Shown here: positions 1 to 12,077 of the stretch, in pieces
Position numbering within the stretch: the stretch's first letter is position 1
Layout: every line of letters starts with the position of its first letter
From: Adiantum capillus-veneris
Lineage: Eukaryota > Streptophyta > Polypodiopsida > Polypodiales > Pteridaceae
Direction of reading: 5' to 3'
Assembly (NCBI GenBank): GCA_014529385.2
Contig: CM043942.1
Coordinates: 31,524,969 to 31,588,968, forward strand
DNA length: 64,000 nucleotides
The notes under the pieces: model-generated
The model's input: only the letters and a program-made list of their open reading frames with translations
What the model was told of the DNA's origin: nothing
Database searches by the model: none
Position numbers and translations under genes: made by a program

Positions 1-1610
1 TACAAAAGATTCTTGAAGAGCTCGTTGTCTGAAATGTTGTCTTTTGGAGTACCTTGATTGCAATATATGTACAATCAGAACAGGGAAAAAGGCTCAACCT
101 GTGGTGCTTCGTAATGATTTGTTCAAAATGTAGGTGAAATTTTGTGATTATCCACAAATTTGACTACAAGTCCAAGTCTAGCAAGTGCAAATACAGACAA
201 AAGATTCTTCTTGGTCCTAGGTACATAAAGTGCATCAAAAAGTGTGCAAGAACTGCCATTTGCAGTAGTAAGCACAATCTTTCCAACTCCTTGAACATGA
301 TAAGAGGCATTGCTGGCACAAGTCACCGTATTCCCATGAGGGACGAAATCAATAGAGGTAAACAAATCACGATGTGAGGTAATGTGCTTTGTAGCACCAG
401 TGTCAAAATACCACACATGTGAATCTACAGCAACTGACATACATGCATCATGTACAATAGGATCATAAGTGCACTCTACATTAAATGCCCATTCTACATC
501 AACATCAACATCACAATCTCCTTTGACAGAAGACTCTACAATCACTTCACTTTTATTGGACACTGTAGTGGATCAGCGTCTTTTTTCTTAGCCTCTTTTG
601 CCTTCAATTTCAAACATTGCTTGATCAAGTGATCATTAGCTTTACAATAATGGCAACGCATCTTCTTTTTTCCCTTATCACCAGAATTTCCAGACGAAGT
701 GCTTCCAGTAAAAACATTAGGAACAGAAGTTTTCCACTTGCAGCAAAACCATAAGAAGTGGTTACATTGTTGTTCCCACCTTTTCTTTAAGCTGCAATAA
801 AAGCCTATTCAATTGCACACTGCCTAGTCCTGTTTTTTTGGAAGTGACTCTTTCAATAGCAATGTGCATAATGCATCAAACTTGACAACTTCAAGATTTC
901 CTTGGGTCATAAGTCTCCAAGTACTAGTAAAAGTCTGGTAAGAATCTGGCAAAGCATCAAGAACAGTCTACACACAAGTGAACTGTCAGAAATGACCTCC
1001 TGCGGATATTAGTTGCTCATTACACATCCTTGACAACAGTAAGGAAAGTGTCCATTTCAACTTCCTCATGCATAATCTTTTATTCAAGCTCTTTACACAG
1101 CAATGCAATTTTAGCCTCATTGCGGCTTGCATAAAGACCAATCAAAATATACCAAGCCTGTTTTGTAAATTTTGGTAAATGAATGTGAGGAGTAATGGTG
1201 CGCTTTACCCACAACGCAATCAACGCATGAGCCTATGCATCCTTTACATCCCAACGAACTTGTTCTACCATAGACAAAACAACTCTGACAGCATTAACCC
1301 TTGCAGCAAGACCTGCAACATCCTCGACATCGCCTACATCCTCAGAATCAGGACATACATCAATGCCCTGCACAATATTCTAGACATCCTTTGACACAAG
1401 AACATGTTGCATCATGTGAGCCCACATAGGGTAATTGTCCCCATCCAATCTGTCCTCGGTAGCAAACATCTTGAACACATTTGTGTTGCTGTCAGCCATG
1501 GTAAATGTTGCACCTTATGTGAAAACTGACCAAAAAGAGGATAAACAAAGCAAGAACAACACGTGCTATATAGCACAAACTGTAGAAGACTGTCAGGGAC
1601 CTATTATGCA
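1..1610 (-). mobile_element. Ty1/copia retrotransposon remnant (gag and protease part)
   Basis: This is the 5' half of a copia element on the minus strand, of the same family as the element at 14431-19432. The match runs from the leader (about 1500-1610) through gag to the protease and stops abruptly near position 150. Integrase, reverse transcriptase and RNase H are missing. At 1610 the leader is cut by the LTR that begins at 1611, while in the sister copy the leader continues at the equivalent point (about 18955). Positions 1-150 do not match the sister copy and are unassigned. Confidence 0.85.
150..1499 (-). pseudogene. Copia gag-protease pseudogene, truncated
   Basis: The product would be the capsid/nucleocapsid polyprotein and the N-terminal protease of a copia element. 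Reading on the minus strand, the start codon at 1497-1499 opens with MADSNTNVFKM, matching the gag start of the sister copy at 18859. A CCHC zinc knuckle (CHYCKANDHLIKQC) lies at 617-658 with all four ligands present. The protease motif FDTGATKHIT lies near 380-410 and the following LYVPRTKKNLLSV region near 195-235, both typical of copia. The gag part is broken by stops (one soon after residue 38) and frame changes. The 123-563 segment remains open for 146 codons across the gag-protease boundary. The reading frame ends where homology to the sister copy ends, so integrase onwards has been lost. It cannot encode a functional polyprotein. Confidence 0.85.
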
Positions 1611-2346
1611 TGTTGGGAGGCATTGTAGAAACGACCTAATCGCAACCCACACAAAATTATCAATCCGTGGATCGGCAACCCGGTTAGGGCTTGGAGGCAC
1701 GAGCATCATAGGATGCATCGAAATAGAGGATTCAAGAGAATACCTCACCAATGCAAGTAGAGATTAGTCATGGCAAGACTAACTCTAATCATACTTTAAT
1801 CACTAATCAATCAACTCCTACACACATCAAGCCCACCAAAGTCTGACTTGCCAATCGTATGGAGTCACAAGAACACAATCAACACAAGCATCCATGATCA
1901 AAGCACACACTAATTGCATTGAAGTTGGCTTTCCCAATCATCACATGCAAACCAAGGTACTCTAATCACATCACACACAAGTGGCATTGAGCTTAAGGCT
2001 CTTAAACCTTCACACACTTAAGCACACAATTAGTCACAAACTCTAATGACATGACCAAGAGTGCACACACACTACACTAATCAAGAGAATTAGAGAAGTC
2101 ATCAACTAATTGAAATACTTATGGAAGAAGAGAGTTAAGATCAAAGCAAGAAGTAATTACCTCTCTCAAATCTAGAATAATGAGTGTAAAACTACTTCAT
2201 GACATAATGAAATGTAGAGAAGATAAGACTAATGAGTAAAATAGGGATTAGATTAATCAAGAAGAGCTTACTCTAATTACAATGGATTAGCACTATCCTC
2301 TTAAGCATGAGCATTAAGCTCAAGGCTAGGCCATCCATAGAGTGAA

Positions 2347-2384
<38 letters not shown>

Positions 2385-2634
2385 CAAAAGTGGATTCTCA
2401 AGAGTGGATACTCAAGAATGAAGCCTCCTTGCATAAAGGCTTCCTTTTAAAGGCTTTCACCACAATCCCTTCTACTATGGGTTTAAGTTTGATCCCTCTA
2501 AATAGGATATACAACTTTGGAACTCCTAGTGAGCCCGAGACTTATACAAAGTGAGTTGGAAATATTATGCACAACCATAGCATATCTCCTGCTCGATGCA
2601 TAACTAGTGTAGCATGAGTTAGTCATTGCTAACA
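1611..2634 (-). repeat. 3' LTR of LARD-like element (1,024 bp)
   Basis: The LTR runs from TGTTGGGAGG to GCTAACA with canonical TG...CA ends. Bases 1611-1939 match 12078-12406. It contains a GA microsatellite at 2350-2382. The five bases before it (ATGCA, 1606-1610) are the candidate target site. Confidence 0.8.
2350..2382. repeat. (GA)n microsatellite inside the LTR
   Basis: This is an uninterrupted GA/AG run of 33 bases within the 1,024-bp LTR. The truncated partner LTR does not reach this position, so no comparison is possible. Confidence 0.95.
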
Positions 2635-2646
2635 TTCCCCCCTTCC
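2635..2646 (-). other. Polypurine tract of LARD-like element
   Basis: The plus strand reads TTCCCCCCTTCC, which is GGAAGGGGGGAA on the minus strand, directly before the LTR start. This is the expected plus-strand primer site for a minus-oriented LTR element. Confidence 0.8.
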
Positions 2647-5426
2647 TAATTTGGCACACGTCCTCATCTGTCGGTGAAGCAAAACATATTGACATGGTAG
2701 AAAGCAAGTCCATGGAAGAAATATTGAGCTGCAAAACATAAGAACAAGTAATGAGCAGCAAAGGCCAACAAGGATAAAACATAAAGTACAATGAACAATC
2801 ATGCAAAGTGAATTTTTTGCTTCTAAAAGATGGGTGAATCATAGTCAAAAACTAGACATCACAAAGCAAAAAAACTCAAACTATCATGAAGATTAAACCA
2901 CTTGAAATTTCAGTTTTATGCATGAAACACAAGCAATCAATTATGACCCTAGGCTAATGCAAGTTCATAAAGCTACTAGATTAAAAACTAGGTGACCAAT
3001 CTTAATAAATCATTCAAGCCTATCATGTCTACATGCTATAAAAAAGCTCTTAATCTATTAGTACATTGTCAGAGTTTTTTTTTTAAGCTCATGGAAGTTT
3101 GTTTTTGTCATTTATAGAAAAATGTAAAGCACAATACAAGGCTACCACCCCAAGGAAAGTCTAGGTATGACTCTTGGCTTCTTGAACCCTCAAGAAGGTG
3201 TTCCAAAAGCCTACTAGCCCACCAAGGTGACGGCTAACCCCTATCAGCTTAGGGCATCAATTTAGGGCCTTGACCAAGCGAGCCAAGGTGATTCCCCTCG
3301 CCTGCCAAGTGCCAATAAGGCACTAGGCCTCACAAGACACAACATAACATAGAAATTTTCTTTTCATGTGTCTAGTAGCATTTTTGCTACTTTTTCTTGA
3401 CACTTTTTTGCTTCATTGTTTCATTTTTTAGCACTTTTTTATTGCTTCCAACATGAGATGCTAATGGCAGATGGACTAATGGGCTAAAGCCTAATCATAG
3501 CCCTAGGTCATGTTAAAAATGAATGGAGTATTAAGACTATCATTAAGAATCTAGGACTATCAAGAAATGAATCTATATTAATCTAAGGTCAAGGCCAATT
3601 ACCTATGATTAAAACACATAAAAACTAATTTTTTGATGAGTTAATATTCACAAAGCAAAGTGCTGAAACTTTAGTATGCCTAGCTTTTGAACATGAAAGA
3701 ACCATAGCTTAGAAGCAAAAATTATTTAAGCCAAGCATAGAGAATGGAGAGATGAACAAAAAAGCAAAATCATGGAAGGATTTCACCTATTCATGCTCTT
3801 TGTGCATCCTTGAACAAGCATCCACTTTGTGTACAGAAGTTTCTTGAATTTTTGCAATCCAAGCTTTTTGAAGCTAAGTATAAGCACAAGCTATAAAAGC
3901 CATTTATTTGAAATCCAAAAACAACATTAATGAAAACCTAAAGCTACGGTTTTGCATACCCGAATTTGCCAAAGAGAAAAAACCCAAGGGAAAAAGTGTC
4001 TTTGATTATGCACATAATGCTCTTTGATAGCAAGTGTATGCGTACACAACAAAAATGAGAGAGAAAAATGCTTCTTCATAAGCAAATTTTGCAATTTAAA
4101 GTCTCTCATGCAAGATTCAAAGTTGATTAATTTCTAGCTTAAATGAAATATGGAATTTAAAACAAGCCAAGAGCTAAAAATAATACAACTTTGATGAGAT
4201 GAAGTGGCTCTTGAAAGTCAAATTTTACAATATAAAGCTCGGAACAAGTTGGCTAAACAGTAGCTCAAATGAAATTTTACAATTTTAGAGCAATCTATGA
4301 GCTAGAGATGATAGCAACTTGTTGGAATGAAAGTCAATGGCTCTCAATAGCCAAATTTTGTACTTTGAAAGCTCTTGAAAAAGTTGGGTAAACACTAGCT
4401 CAAATGAAAACATTTGCATTTAGACCAAGCTATAAGCTAGCATGTATACAACTTTTAATCCAAATAATTGGAATGGCTCTAAATAGCGAAGTTTTGTAAT
4501 ATTTTGCAATGATGACCCCTCCTTGAATCAACAAAAGTTTATATGTGCTCGCAACCCTTCACAACAAAGCACAATTGTTAGTGCTATTAAAGCATCTATA
4601 CATGCACATCCAGCACCAAAAAGAACGAGCTCAATCATAAATTCACAATGGTTTAGGTTTTTCAACAAAGCTCAATTTTAGTGCGATGCAATGATTTTGC
4701 ATTCAATTTCAAGCATTAAAATGCATATCCAATGCCATTTTCAAACATCAAATCCCAACCAACAAGCACAACTCACCATCCATATATAGCATAATAGGCC
4801 ACTACCTCTTCAAAATGAAGCTTCACCATCAATGCATGAAAGCATTTCACATCAAACACCCAAAAATCTATTCTGCTAGTTTCATTACACAACCTTGATT
4901 TCTTTTCTTTTTTGGTTTTGGTCTCTTCTCTCAAGTTAAGTTGCAAACCAGCTCATTCCAAGCCCAAGCATTCCTCCAACCCAAACTTAGTCTGGCTCAA
5001 GATTAGGTTCAAGTACATTTTACTTCGATAAACCAGGTCGCATTTGTCCCCATCTTGGAATTGTTATCTTCCCACGAATTTGAGAGAGGTATTTTTGTCG
5101 AAGTCTCTCAGTTGGAATTCCGTCCTCATAAGAAAACTTTCATTATCGCCTATGAAAAGGTATTTTATATTTTTTAAATGGCCAGAGCGGCGGCCTATGC
5201 AGGTCGACAGAGAGCGAGCTTGAGGGTAGGGAGCTCAGGCCTTAGGTTGCGGGCCTGCAAGTGAATAAAGTGTATGTGTACTGTGTGTGGTCAAGGGTGG
5301 AGCCAAGGAAACTCGGCAGGTGCGGGTGTGTGAGCTCGAATTGGCTCTGCACGTAGGCAAGAGCAGATGGAGGAGGCGCAAGTGTGACGCACCATAGGCA
5401 AGGCTTGGGACGGGGAAGCCACGATC

Positions 5427-5460
<34 letters not shown>

Positions 5461-5560
5461 GAGCCCAGCTCAGTTGATTGAGCATGTGTGTGTGTGGGGG
5501 GGTGTTTTTCAAGCCACAAGCGCCAGCCCAAAAAGCGCTGTGACCTGACACATTGCAGGT
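2647..5560 (-). other. LARD interior, 3' part, no coding capacity seen
   Basis: This AT-rich stretch has no recognisable protein domain on either strand. Three or so diverged tandem copies of about 120-135 bases, each with an 'AACTTG/AACTTTG ... GCTCAAATGAAA' arrangement, occupy roughly 4060-4500. A 30-base GA run is at 5430-5459. Some Tat/Ogre-type plant elements carry tandem repeats near the 3' end, but no other link to that lineage is visible apart from the primer-binding site. Confidence 0.5.
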
Positions 5561-5699
5561 TGTTTGCTCTCAACAAGTCAACGCATGCCCATTGCAATTG
5601 ATGGGAGAATCAGCCCCTGTCACACTGGGACGGGTGCCCATGGTGATTTTGCAAGAAGGCACAACCTTTCGTGTCACATTAGGTCAACAACTAAAAGTT

Positions 5700-5800
5700 G
5701 GCTCCTGCTGCCAGCAAACCGGCATTGGCCAAATGGTAGAGCCTCCGGGTTTCACGCTGCAGGGCAGGGATCAAATCCTATAAGACGTTTTCCCACATTC
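5700..5800 (+). repeat. SINE-like tRNA-related head
   Basis: Internal RNA polymerase III-type boxes are visible. An A box TGGCCAAATGG at 5726-5736 fits the TRGYNNARNNG consensus fully, and a B-box-like GGATCAAATCC at 5768-5778 differs from GGTTCRANYC at one position. The spacing is shorter than in a typical tRNA, and acceptor and T stems do not pair. It is therefore a tRNA-derived relic or SINE head, not a tRNA gene. Body and tail limits were not found. Confidence 0.4.
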
Positions 5801-6189
5801 ACTTTTTCAGTTGGCCACAAGTTGGGAAAAATGGGTAGGCAAGCAAGGCCGTCCCTCTGACAATACCTCGCGGCCAACTTTCCTTTTTCGCTGCAGCCAA
5901 CAACCGCGCGCCACCTCAGCTTGGGGCGCTTTTGCCTGCCCCAATGTGACACCGGCCTCACTAGCATAGCTGCAACTGCAGCGCCCTTCAAGATGAGCAC
6001 CAAAGAGATGGGAAGATATGGGCCTTGACGTGCAGGCTGCAGGCGCTGGGAACAACCCCTGGCCTATATCTCACACGGGCATGGGAGGAGATGGGATCTA
6101 CGGTGGGATGATTGAGCACCGTAGATCTCGGGCTTCCGTGGACAATGTAAACTCGGGTACCCGAGTTTACTTCGCCCATCCCCCCCGTC

Positions 6190-6255
6190 CCGAAGGATTG
6201 AACCCACAACCTAGGGTTTGAGGGCCATGTGGCCTATCCACCACGCCCGCGCATG
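6190..6255 (-). repeat. tRNA-like A/B boxes on the minus strand inside the MITE-like unit
   Basis: On the minus strand, TGGTGGATAGG (A-box-like, within 6231-6247) is followed by GGTTCAATCC (B box, within 6196-6206), which fits GGTTCRANYC exactly. As at 5726-5778 the cloverleaf is not complete, so this is a tRNA-related SINE relic at most. Confidence 0.35.
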
Positions 6256-6312
6256 TCACTGTGGAATGTACACCTTTCCATGGAGTTTTGACGTGCAAAA
6301 GTATCGGGGCGG

Positions 6313-6384
6313 GCAAAAGTAAACTCGGGTATTTTTGTAAACTCGGGTACCCGAGTTTACAAAAATACCCGAGTTTACTTTTGC
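6313..6384. repeat. Perfect 72-bp palindrome
   Basis: The 36 bases 6313-6348 are the exact reverse complement of 6349-6384, with no spacer. Each arm contains two copies of AAACTCGGGT. It lies near the middle of the MITE-like unit and could form a cruciform or hairpin. Confidence 0.95.
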
Positions 6385-6848
6385 GACAAGATCTACGGCG
6401 CGCGCCTAATGTCAGGGCCCAAAAGTGATGGGAGCCTTTGATCCCATCTCCCATGCCCGTGTTAGATATAGCTGGCCGAAAAATTCTCAAAGTATGTGTT
6501 CATTGAATGTGGTCAAGTGGGACCAGTCAATAGATGCCGCAAACAATATGTGCGTGTGTATATTTGGAAACAAATCATTTGGCATGCTTCTCTAGGTTTG
6601 AAGCGGTGTGTGTGAGAGCTATGAGCCAAGCTTGGAAGTTGGCGCGTAGTAAGGAGGGGTCAGAGAGGCGGGGTCATGCTGCTGCCGACTCATGCAGGTC
6701 CCATCATGCGGGTGTGGTTAAAGTAGGAGAGCAGGAGTGAAGCGGGAAAGTGGGGCCTGGTTGAGCCGAGGAAGGTTGCATGCGGCAGCAGCTGGGCAGT
6801 TTGTAGGTAGCACATTGAAGGCATGATGGCCCCGCCGACTAAGTCAAG

Positions 6849-6849
<1 letters not shown>

Positions 6850-6883
<34 letters not shown>

Positions 6884-7100
6884 GGTAGGGTCAGCAAGTG
6901 GCAGCCAAAAGTGACTAGGTAGTTAAAGTGGTGTGTGTGTAATGAGCTCCATTCTAGGCAAGTACCGTTTTGGGCGGTGGGTAGCGACAGAAAACAAAAA
7001 GAGTTGGCCTGGCCTTTTAAAATAATAATAATAATAAGTCTCTCTTGGAGTACATTCCCGTGGTGGATCACAAGAGTGTGTGTGTGTGTGTGTGTGTTCA
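6850..7100. repeat. (GT)n tracts and an (ATA)n tract
   Basis: A 32-base GT run lies at 6850-6881, an AAT/ATA run at about 7019-7037, and a GT run at about 7075-7097. They are simple repeats only; the open frames crossing them are incidental. Confidence 0.9.
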
Positions 7101-8366
7101 GGGACATGAGAAAATGGTAGTCGATTCAGTCAAACATGAGTTATCAAGGGTGTGCACATCAACAATCCAATACATAGTACGCAAACAATTCAATTAGGAC
7201 ATACATTCCTTAATCGAATCATCATACAAGCTCAAAGAATGGATTTGTTGCTTATAGATCAATCATTGCACCCACAATGTGGCGCGATACTTCTCCTCGA
7301 ATGCAAATGCATATACAATTTTCAATCATTGCAATATTGAATTGCTCATATCCGAGTTCTCTAATCATCCAAACCATTTAGATTTGTCATATTAGTTTTT
7401 ATGTCTACACATGAGTGAATTTTGGGTGCAATTAGACACATAATTGAATGCAAAATTGCCATGTTCATCACATTGCTCAATCATTAGCATGGCGATATAC
7501 TAAAAATATTCACAACAATTAACCATCAATTGAGCGATCTATCTCACTCTTAGAGCCAATCTTGTGATACACACGTCAAATATTTTGCCAAATCATCATC
7601 ATAATTGGTAAAAATTACCAATTATTCATTCACATATTGGATTGCACATGCCATTGATTGGTGCGCACACCCAAATTTAGGCCAAAATTACATCAAATTA
7701 CACCCAATTATTGGATTGCACGTGCCATTGATTGGCGCGCACGCCCAAATTTAGGCCAAAATTACATGCAAAAAATACATCAATTGCATAATGCAATGCT
7801 CAAAATTTTACAGTCGATCAAGCATAATCGAATGCATTCATGCTCAATTTCTAAAAAATTAACACTATATTGACCCAATCAAGCAATGCACACACTCAAA
7901 AATTAAGCACAAAAGATCAAATTTGGCTCAATTGGCAATGCATTTAGGCTTATACCTAATGATTACACACCTTTTTATGTACATTTCACAATCAAAAAGC
8001 ATTTGGGTGCTCCAATTGACCATCAATCATTGAAAATCAAGTGACTTGGATGGGCACACACACTCAATTTTTGTCCAAATTCTTGGCAAAAAAGCATAAC
8101 CAATGATTAGAATTGCCTATCATACACATCAAATTACATGATTGCACACTCACATGTCATCAATTTTATCAATTTCTATGCATGCACACACTCAAGATTA
8201 AGTGCACACACACTTGAATTTTATGGCAGTTTTTTCCCTCTTTGGTGTAGAGTCTTACCAAACACCGAGCAAAACATTCCGAGTAAGCCAAAAAGCGAGC
8301 AAGTTCTTATAACACTTTTGGAGAGACGTTATACTATGAACCCCCGCCCCCCCCAGCTACACACAC

Positions 8367-8371
<5 letters not shown>
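7101..8371. other. LARD interior, unassigned AT-rich stretch with one tandem duplication
   Basis: No coding or RNA signal was recognised. A near-identical segment of about 60 bases beginning at 7637 recurs at 7712 (sharing ATTGGATTGCAC and GCCATTGATTGG), giving a two-copy direct repeat with a period near 75. Confidence 0.5.
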
Positions 8372-8419
<48 letters not shown>

Positions 8420-8591
8420 TCATAGTAGAGCATTAAATACCAAACACGCACACACACTATCTATATCTCTCTCTTGTTGCACATATATTCATACTCTGTG
8501 TCTTCTTTTTTAGAATTTATAAACCATATCATGCACATTTTCTATCCCTTTCTATCTCTCTCTGTCTCATAGTTTGTGGAATACACAAACG

Positions 8592-8624
<33 letters not shown>

Positions 8625-8795
8625 TCATAGTAGAGCATTAAATACCGAACACGCACACACACTATCTATATCTCTCTCTTGTTGCACATATATTCATACT
8701 CTGTGTCTTCTTTTTTAGAATTTATAAACCATATCATGCACATTTTCTATCCCTTTCTATCTCTCTCTGTCTCATAGTTTGTGGAATACACAAAC

Positions 8796-8837
<42 letters not shown>

Positions 8838-8890
8838 CACACACTCTCTCCCTATGGAGTGTTCTAGAACTTGGTCTTAGTCTCTTTGTG

Positions 8891-8926
<36 letters not shown>

Positions 8927-9042
8927 CTACCTAAAATATACATACATAAAAATTTTGCATGCACATATAGTTTCTCTCTCTCACTCTCTCTCTCTCTCTC
9001 CCCCATAAAAAATACATACATAAAAAATTTGCATGCACATGT

Positions 9043-9094
<52 letters not shown>

Positions 9095-9100
9095 GCACAC
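8372..9100. repeat. CT/CA microsatellite field with a 206-bp tandem duplication
   Basis: CT runs lie at 8372-8415, 8592-8620, 8797-8834, 8893-8925 and 9045-9079, the last passing into a CA run. A unit starting TTTGCTCATAGTAGAGC at 8414 repeats at 8620 with almost no change (one A/G difference noticed near 8450/8655), giving a period of 206 bases. A shorter diverged duplication (ACATACATAAAAA...TGCATGCACAT) lies at about 8940-9042. Confidence 0.9.
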
Positions 9101-10342
9101 ACACGCGCGTGCACGTGCACAAAAGTAAAGCTTCTTCTCTCAAGTTGAAAAAAGGGAGAGGAATAAGGTTTAGATGTAGCTACATAAAAACAAAACTCTC
9201 TCCAGCACCACGCGCCAGCCTGTGGTGTTTGAGGGAGTTTTGTTTTGATTTTTTCCTTTGAAAAAAGGCCAAGTGAAAGGCATCACTTGGCAAAAAATTA
9301 AAAGAAATTTAAACTTTTAAAAGCTTGAAGCTCTAAGGTATAATACTTTGGATTCCAACATTTGAACTTCAAGGAAAATTCGTCCTAAGAGTTAAAATAT
9401 ATCCTTAAAACTAGAACCTATTTGCTTCCCACCTGTCTCCATCATCTCCCTCCCCCTTGCCTCTACACACAAGTGTTCTGTATCGTAGGTGCGACCTCTC
9501 TCTCTCTCTCTCACACACACACATACAAAACATGCAATCTCCCTCTCTCTCTATACCTTTGCCACACTAGACATTGCATAGCTCTCTTTGTTTGTTTGTC
9601 CTTGTCTCTTTCTATTTGCGACGACAATCGACGCTTGCCCTCCCAGCAAATATGCTTCTCTCCTCTTGAGGCAAGATTCATGCCCTTCGCCTACCAAGGA
9701 CCACTCTCGAAGCGTGCAGACAAATGAGATAGAGGCAAAACAAATGCATCTCACGAGGCTCTCTCGTTGCTTGTCTTGGATCTGGTGCCTCCCCTACAGA
9801 GGAATGACAGAGAATTCAAAACTGTCAATTAATTTGTCGTTCAAGTGCTAGAAAAATCTGCAAAACACCCCCTTGTCTCTGGTCCCCCCCCCCTTTCGCT
9901 TGCTATGCATGGCTTCTACCTAATCTCCTGAATTGACTCACAAGCTCTGGAGCTAAACCCTTTCCTATGGGCCTTCCTACCTTGAACACATACACTCCAC
10001 CTTCCACCCTCGTTGTAGAGCCCTCCCTATGCCTGACACCAGTCACCCTTCCTTCCCTTCACTTCTATCTTCGCCAAGGCTTCCAACTGTCACAACAGAG
10101 CAACACATACAACTATACCATCGCCACACAATGACAACAAAACAAAATAAACAATCTCCCAGATCGACCTTATACATCATTGCAATTAAAGCTTGCTGGA
10201 ACGCCTCCCCTTGCACTTTAGACCTCCAAGCCCGCGATAGATCCTCCTAGATGACTCTCCGTCTATACCGCGCACTACCTCCTGCCACACCCACATTGGC
10301 TCTCCAAGTGTCTTCACAAATAGCACGACAAAGGAAAATATC

Positions 10343-10393
<51 letters not shown>

Positions 10394-11074
10394 CATTCAA
10401 ATTGAATCCCAATACGCAACCATTGTCCGTACCATCGAAAAGAAGCTTTGCTCGTGACTCATGCCTCTACCTCCTCCTTTCTTTTCACCCATCTACCCGA
10501 TACACATCTTTGGAGATTCTTCTTAATTAGACTCTCAAAATTAAAAAAAACATGGGCAAGACCTAATCATAACTAAGTCTCCATTTTAATCATATACCCA
10601 AGGGTCTACAAAAGCTTAAGCTTCACAGAAATTGGAAGTCTCACATTTTGAAGCTTCCTCAAGTGCAGCTTAGAAAAAAAATGGGAGGTGTTGATGACAA
10701 CATGAAGTGGTTGGTGTCCATATTGTATCCGGGGGGTTCACCTTACATAGTATGTAACCTATCACGTGAGTTCAACAGAAGGGTATTTAAATCCCTTAAA
10801 ACTTACAGAAATAAATTTACATAAGGATATGTTTTTTACAAATCTAAAAAAAAATTACAGAATTTAAAAGAAAAGGGTTCATTATATTTCCTAGAGAATT
10901 CACAGAATAGGGATTTTAGAAAAGAGCCCGAATGCACGTGATATAGAGGTCTTAAATATAGTGAACCCCTCGGTATATTGTAGGGTCCTTTTTTGCACTC
11001 TTCGCACCCATATATCGTGTTCATCAGAACATGGCTATAGTTCTCATAATTTTCTAATTAATCAAGAGGCATTT

Positions 11075-11119
<45 letters not shown>

Positions 11120-12053
11120 AGGGAGAGAGAGAGAGAGTCAAAAAGTATGCGAGAGAAAAAGACACACATACATACTAATTTTAAGAGTAATTTTAAACAA
11201 TACCTTTTGTGGTTAGATTGTGTTCTTTATTTTTGTTGACTGCTGCTCGGTTTAGGTCTTGCTCGAAAAGTCTCGCTCTGAGTTTGAAACTCCTCTTGTA
11301 TGTATTACTCACACAACGGTTTTTATACACACACATGAATTCTTGATAAGAATTAAGCATTATCTTGACACATACAAAGTTCATTAGTCAAAATTTGACC
11401 ATCAATTTCATTTTAAGTGAATCAAATTAGGTGCAAAGTGTAGGTCGATTGATTTACACACCTAATTTTAGCAAATAATTAGCAACATTGAACCACATTA
11501 ATCAATCAAGAAGTGACATGAGCAAGTGAGCGCACTTACATCATAATCACACTCCAAGCTATTCCATTGCTCCACGCAAAGAGGCATCATTGCACCCACA
11601 AGTGAGTGCACCATCAAATCGGATTCCAAATTGACCATTGTAGGCCAAAAATTGAGCATTGTATGCCAAAAATCAAACACTCAAATCATCAAATTAAGCA
11701 TAAATTAGCACAATTAATTTGATTAGAGTGATGATTCCACCTCTTACGAGGAGATTAATCATATATTACACATCAAATGTTAGCGGTTAGGTTAAAAAAT
11801 TTAGCCAAAAATTAAGATGAAATTAGTACAATTAGCATGGAAATGAAGTGAAATTAGCAATGGTTAGTGAGAAGTTAGTGAAATTGGGGGTGGAATTGGG
11901 GATTTGGGGTATTCATAACTCAACAATTAGCTTCAATTACTTGCACACCATCATCAAATCAAACCAAAATTGAGTTACACACACTCAAAAACCAATGAAA
12001 TTAGTAGTGAAATTACTCTATTCTAAACAACCTTTACTCACTAGCTTAAGTTA
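9101..12053 (-). other. LARD interior, 5' part, no coding capacity seen
   Basis: This is where gag would be expected in an autonomous copy, next to the primer-binding site, but neither strand shows a gag or zinc-knuckle motif. GA runs lie at 10344-10390 and 11079-11137. Short open frames here are low-complexity or incidental. Confidence 0.55.
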
Positions 12054-12075
12054 TTGATTCCCAGCAGCAACGCCA
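12054..12075 (-). other. Primer-binding site, tRNA-Asp-like
   Basis: Next to the LTR, the minus strand reads TGGCGTTGCTGCTGGGAATC. Compared with the complement of a plant tRNA-Asp 3' end recalled as TGGCGCCGTTGCCGGGGATC, 15 of 20 positions agree. Sites of this type are common in Tat/Athila/Ogre-group elements and LARDs. Confidence 0.6.
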
Positions 12076-12077
12076 AA

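Larger units (their letters stand above)
6060..6478. mobile_element. MITE-like element with terminal inverted repeats
   Basis: The ends at 6060-6099 and 6440-6478 are inverted copies of about 38-40 bases sharing CACGGGCATGGGA and GATGGGATC, with a few mismatches and short gaps. The 420-bp unit contains inverted GTAAACTCGGGTACCCGAG motifs (6147-6170 and inside 6313-6384) and has no coding capacity. No convincing target duplication was seen. It lies within the interior of the LARD-like element. Confidence 0.6.

Noticed and set aside
5235-5597. Minus-strand 120-codon frame with a Leu-Ser repeat
   Set aside because: The repeat comes from a GA/CT microsatellite. The overlapping frame shift gives an equivalent open frame, and no motif is present.
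5719-5790. Possible tRNA gene
   Set aside because: A and B boxes are present, but acceptor and T stems do not pair and spacing is wrong. It is reported only as a SINE-like relic.
9079-9121. CA/CGCG/GTGCAC tract as a regulatory site
   Set aside because: It is a simple alternating repeat with no nearby gene to regulate.
8833-9148. Long Arg-Glu and Leu-Ser open frames on both strands
   Set aside because: They are produced entirely by CT/GA and CA tracts.
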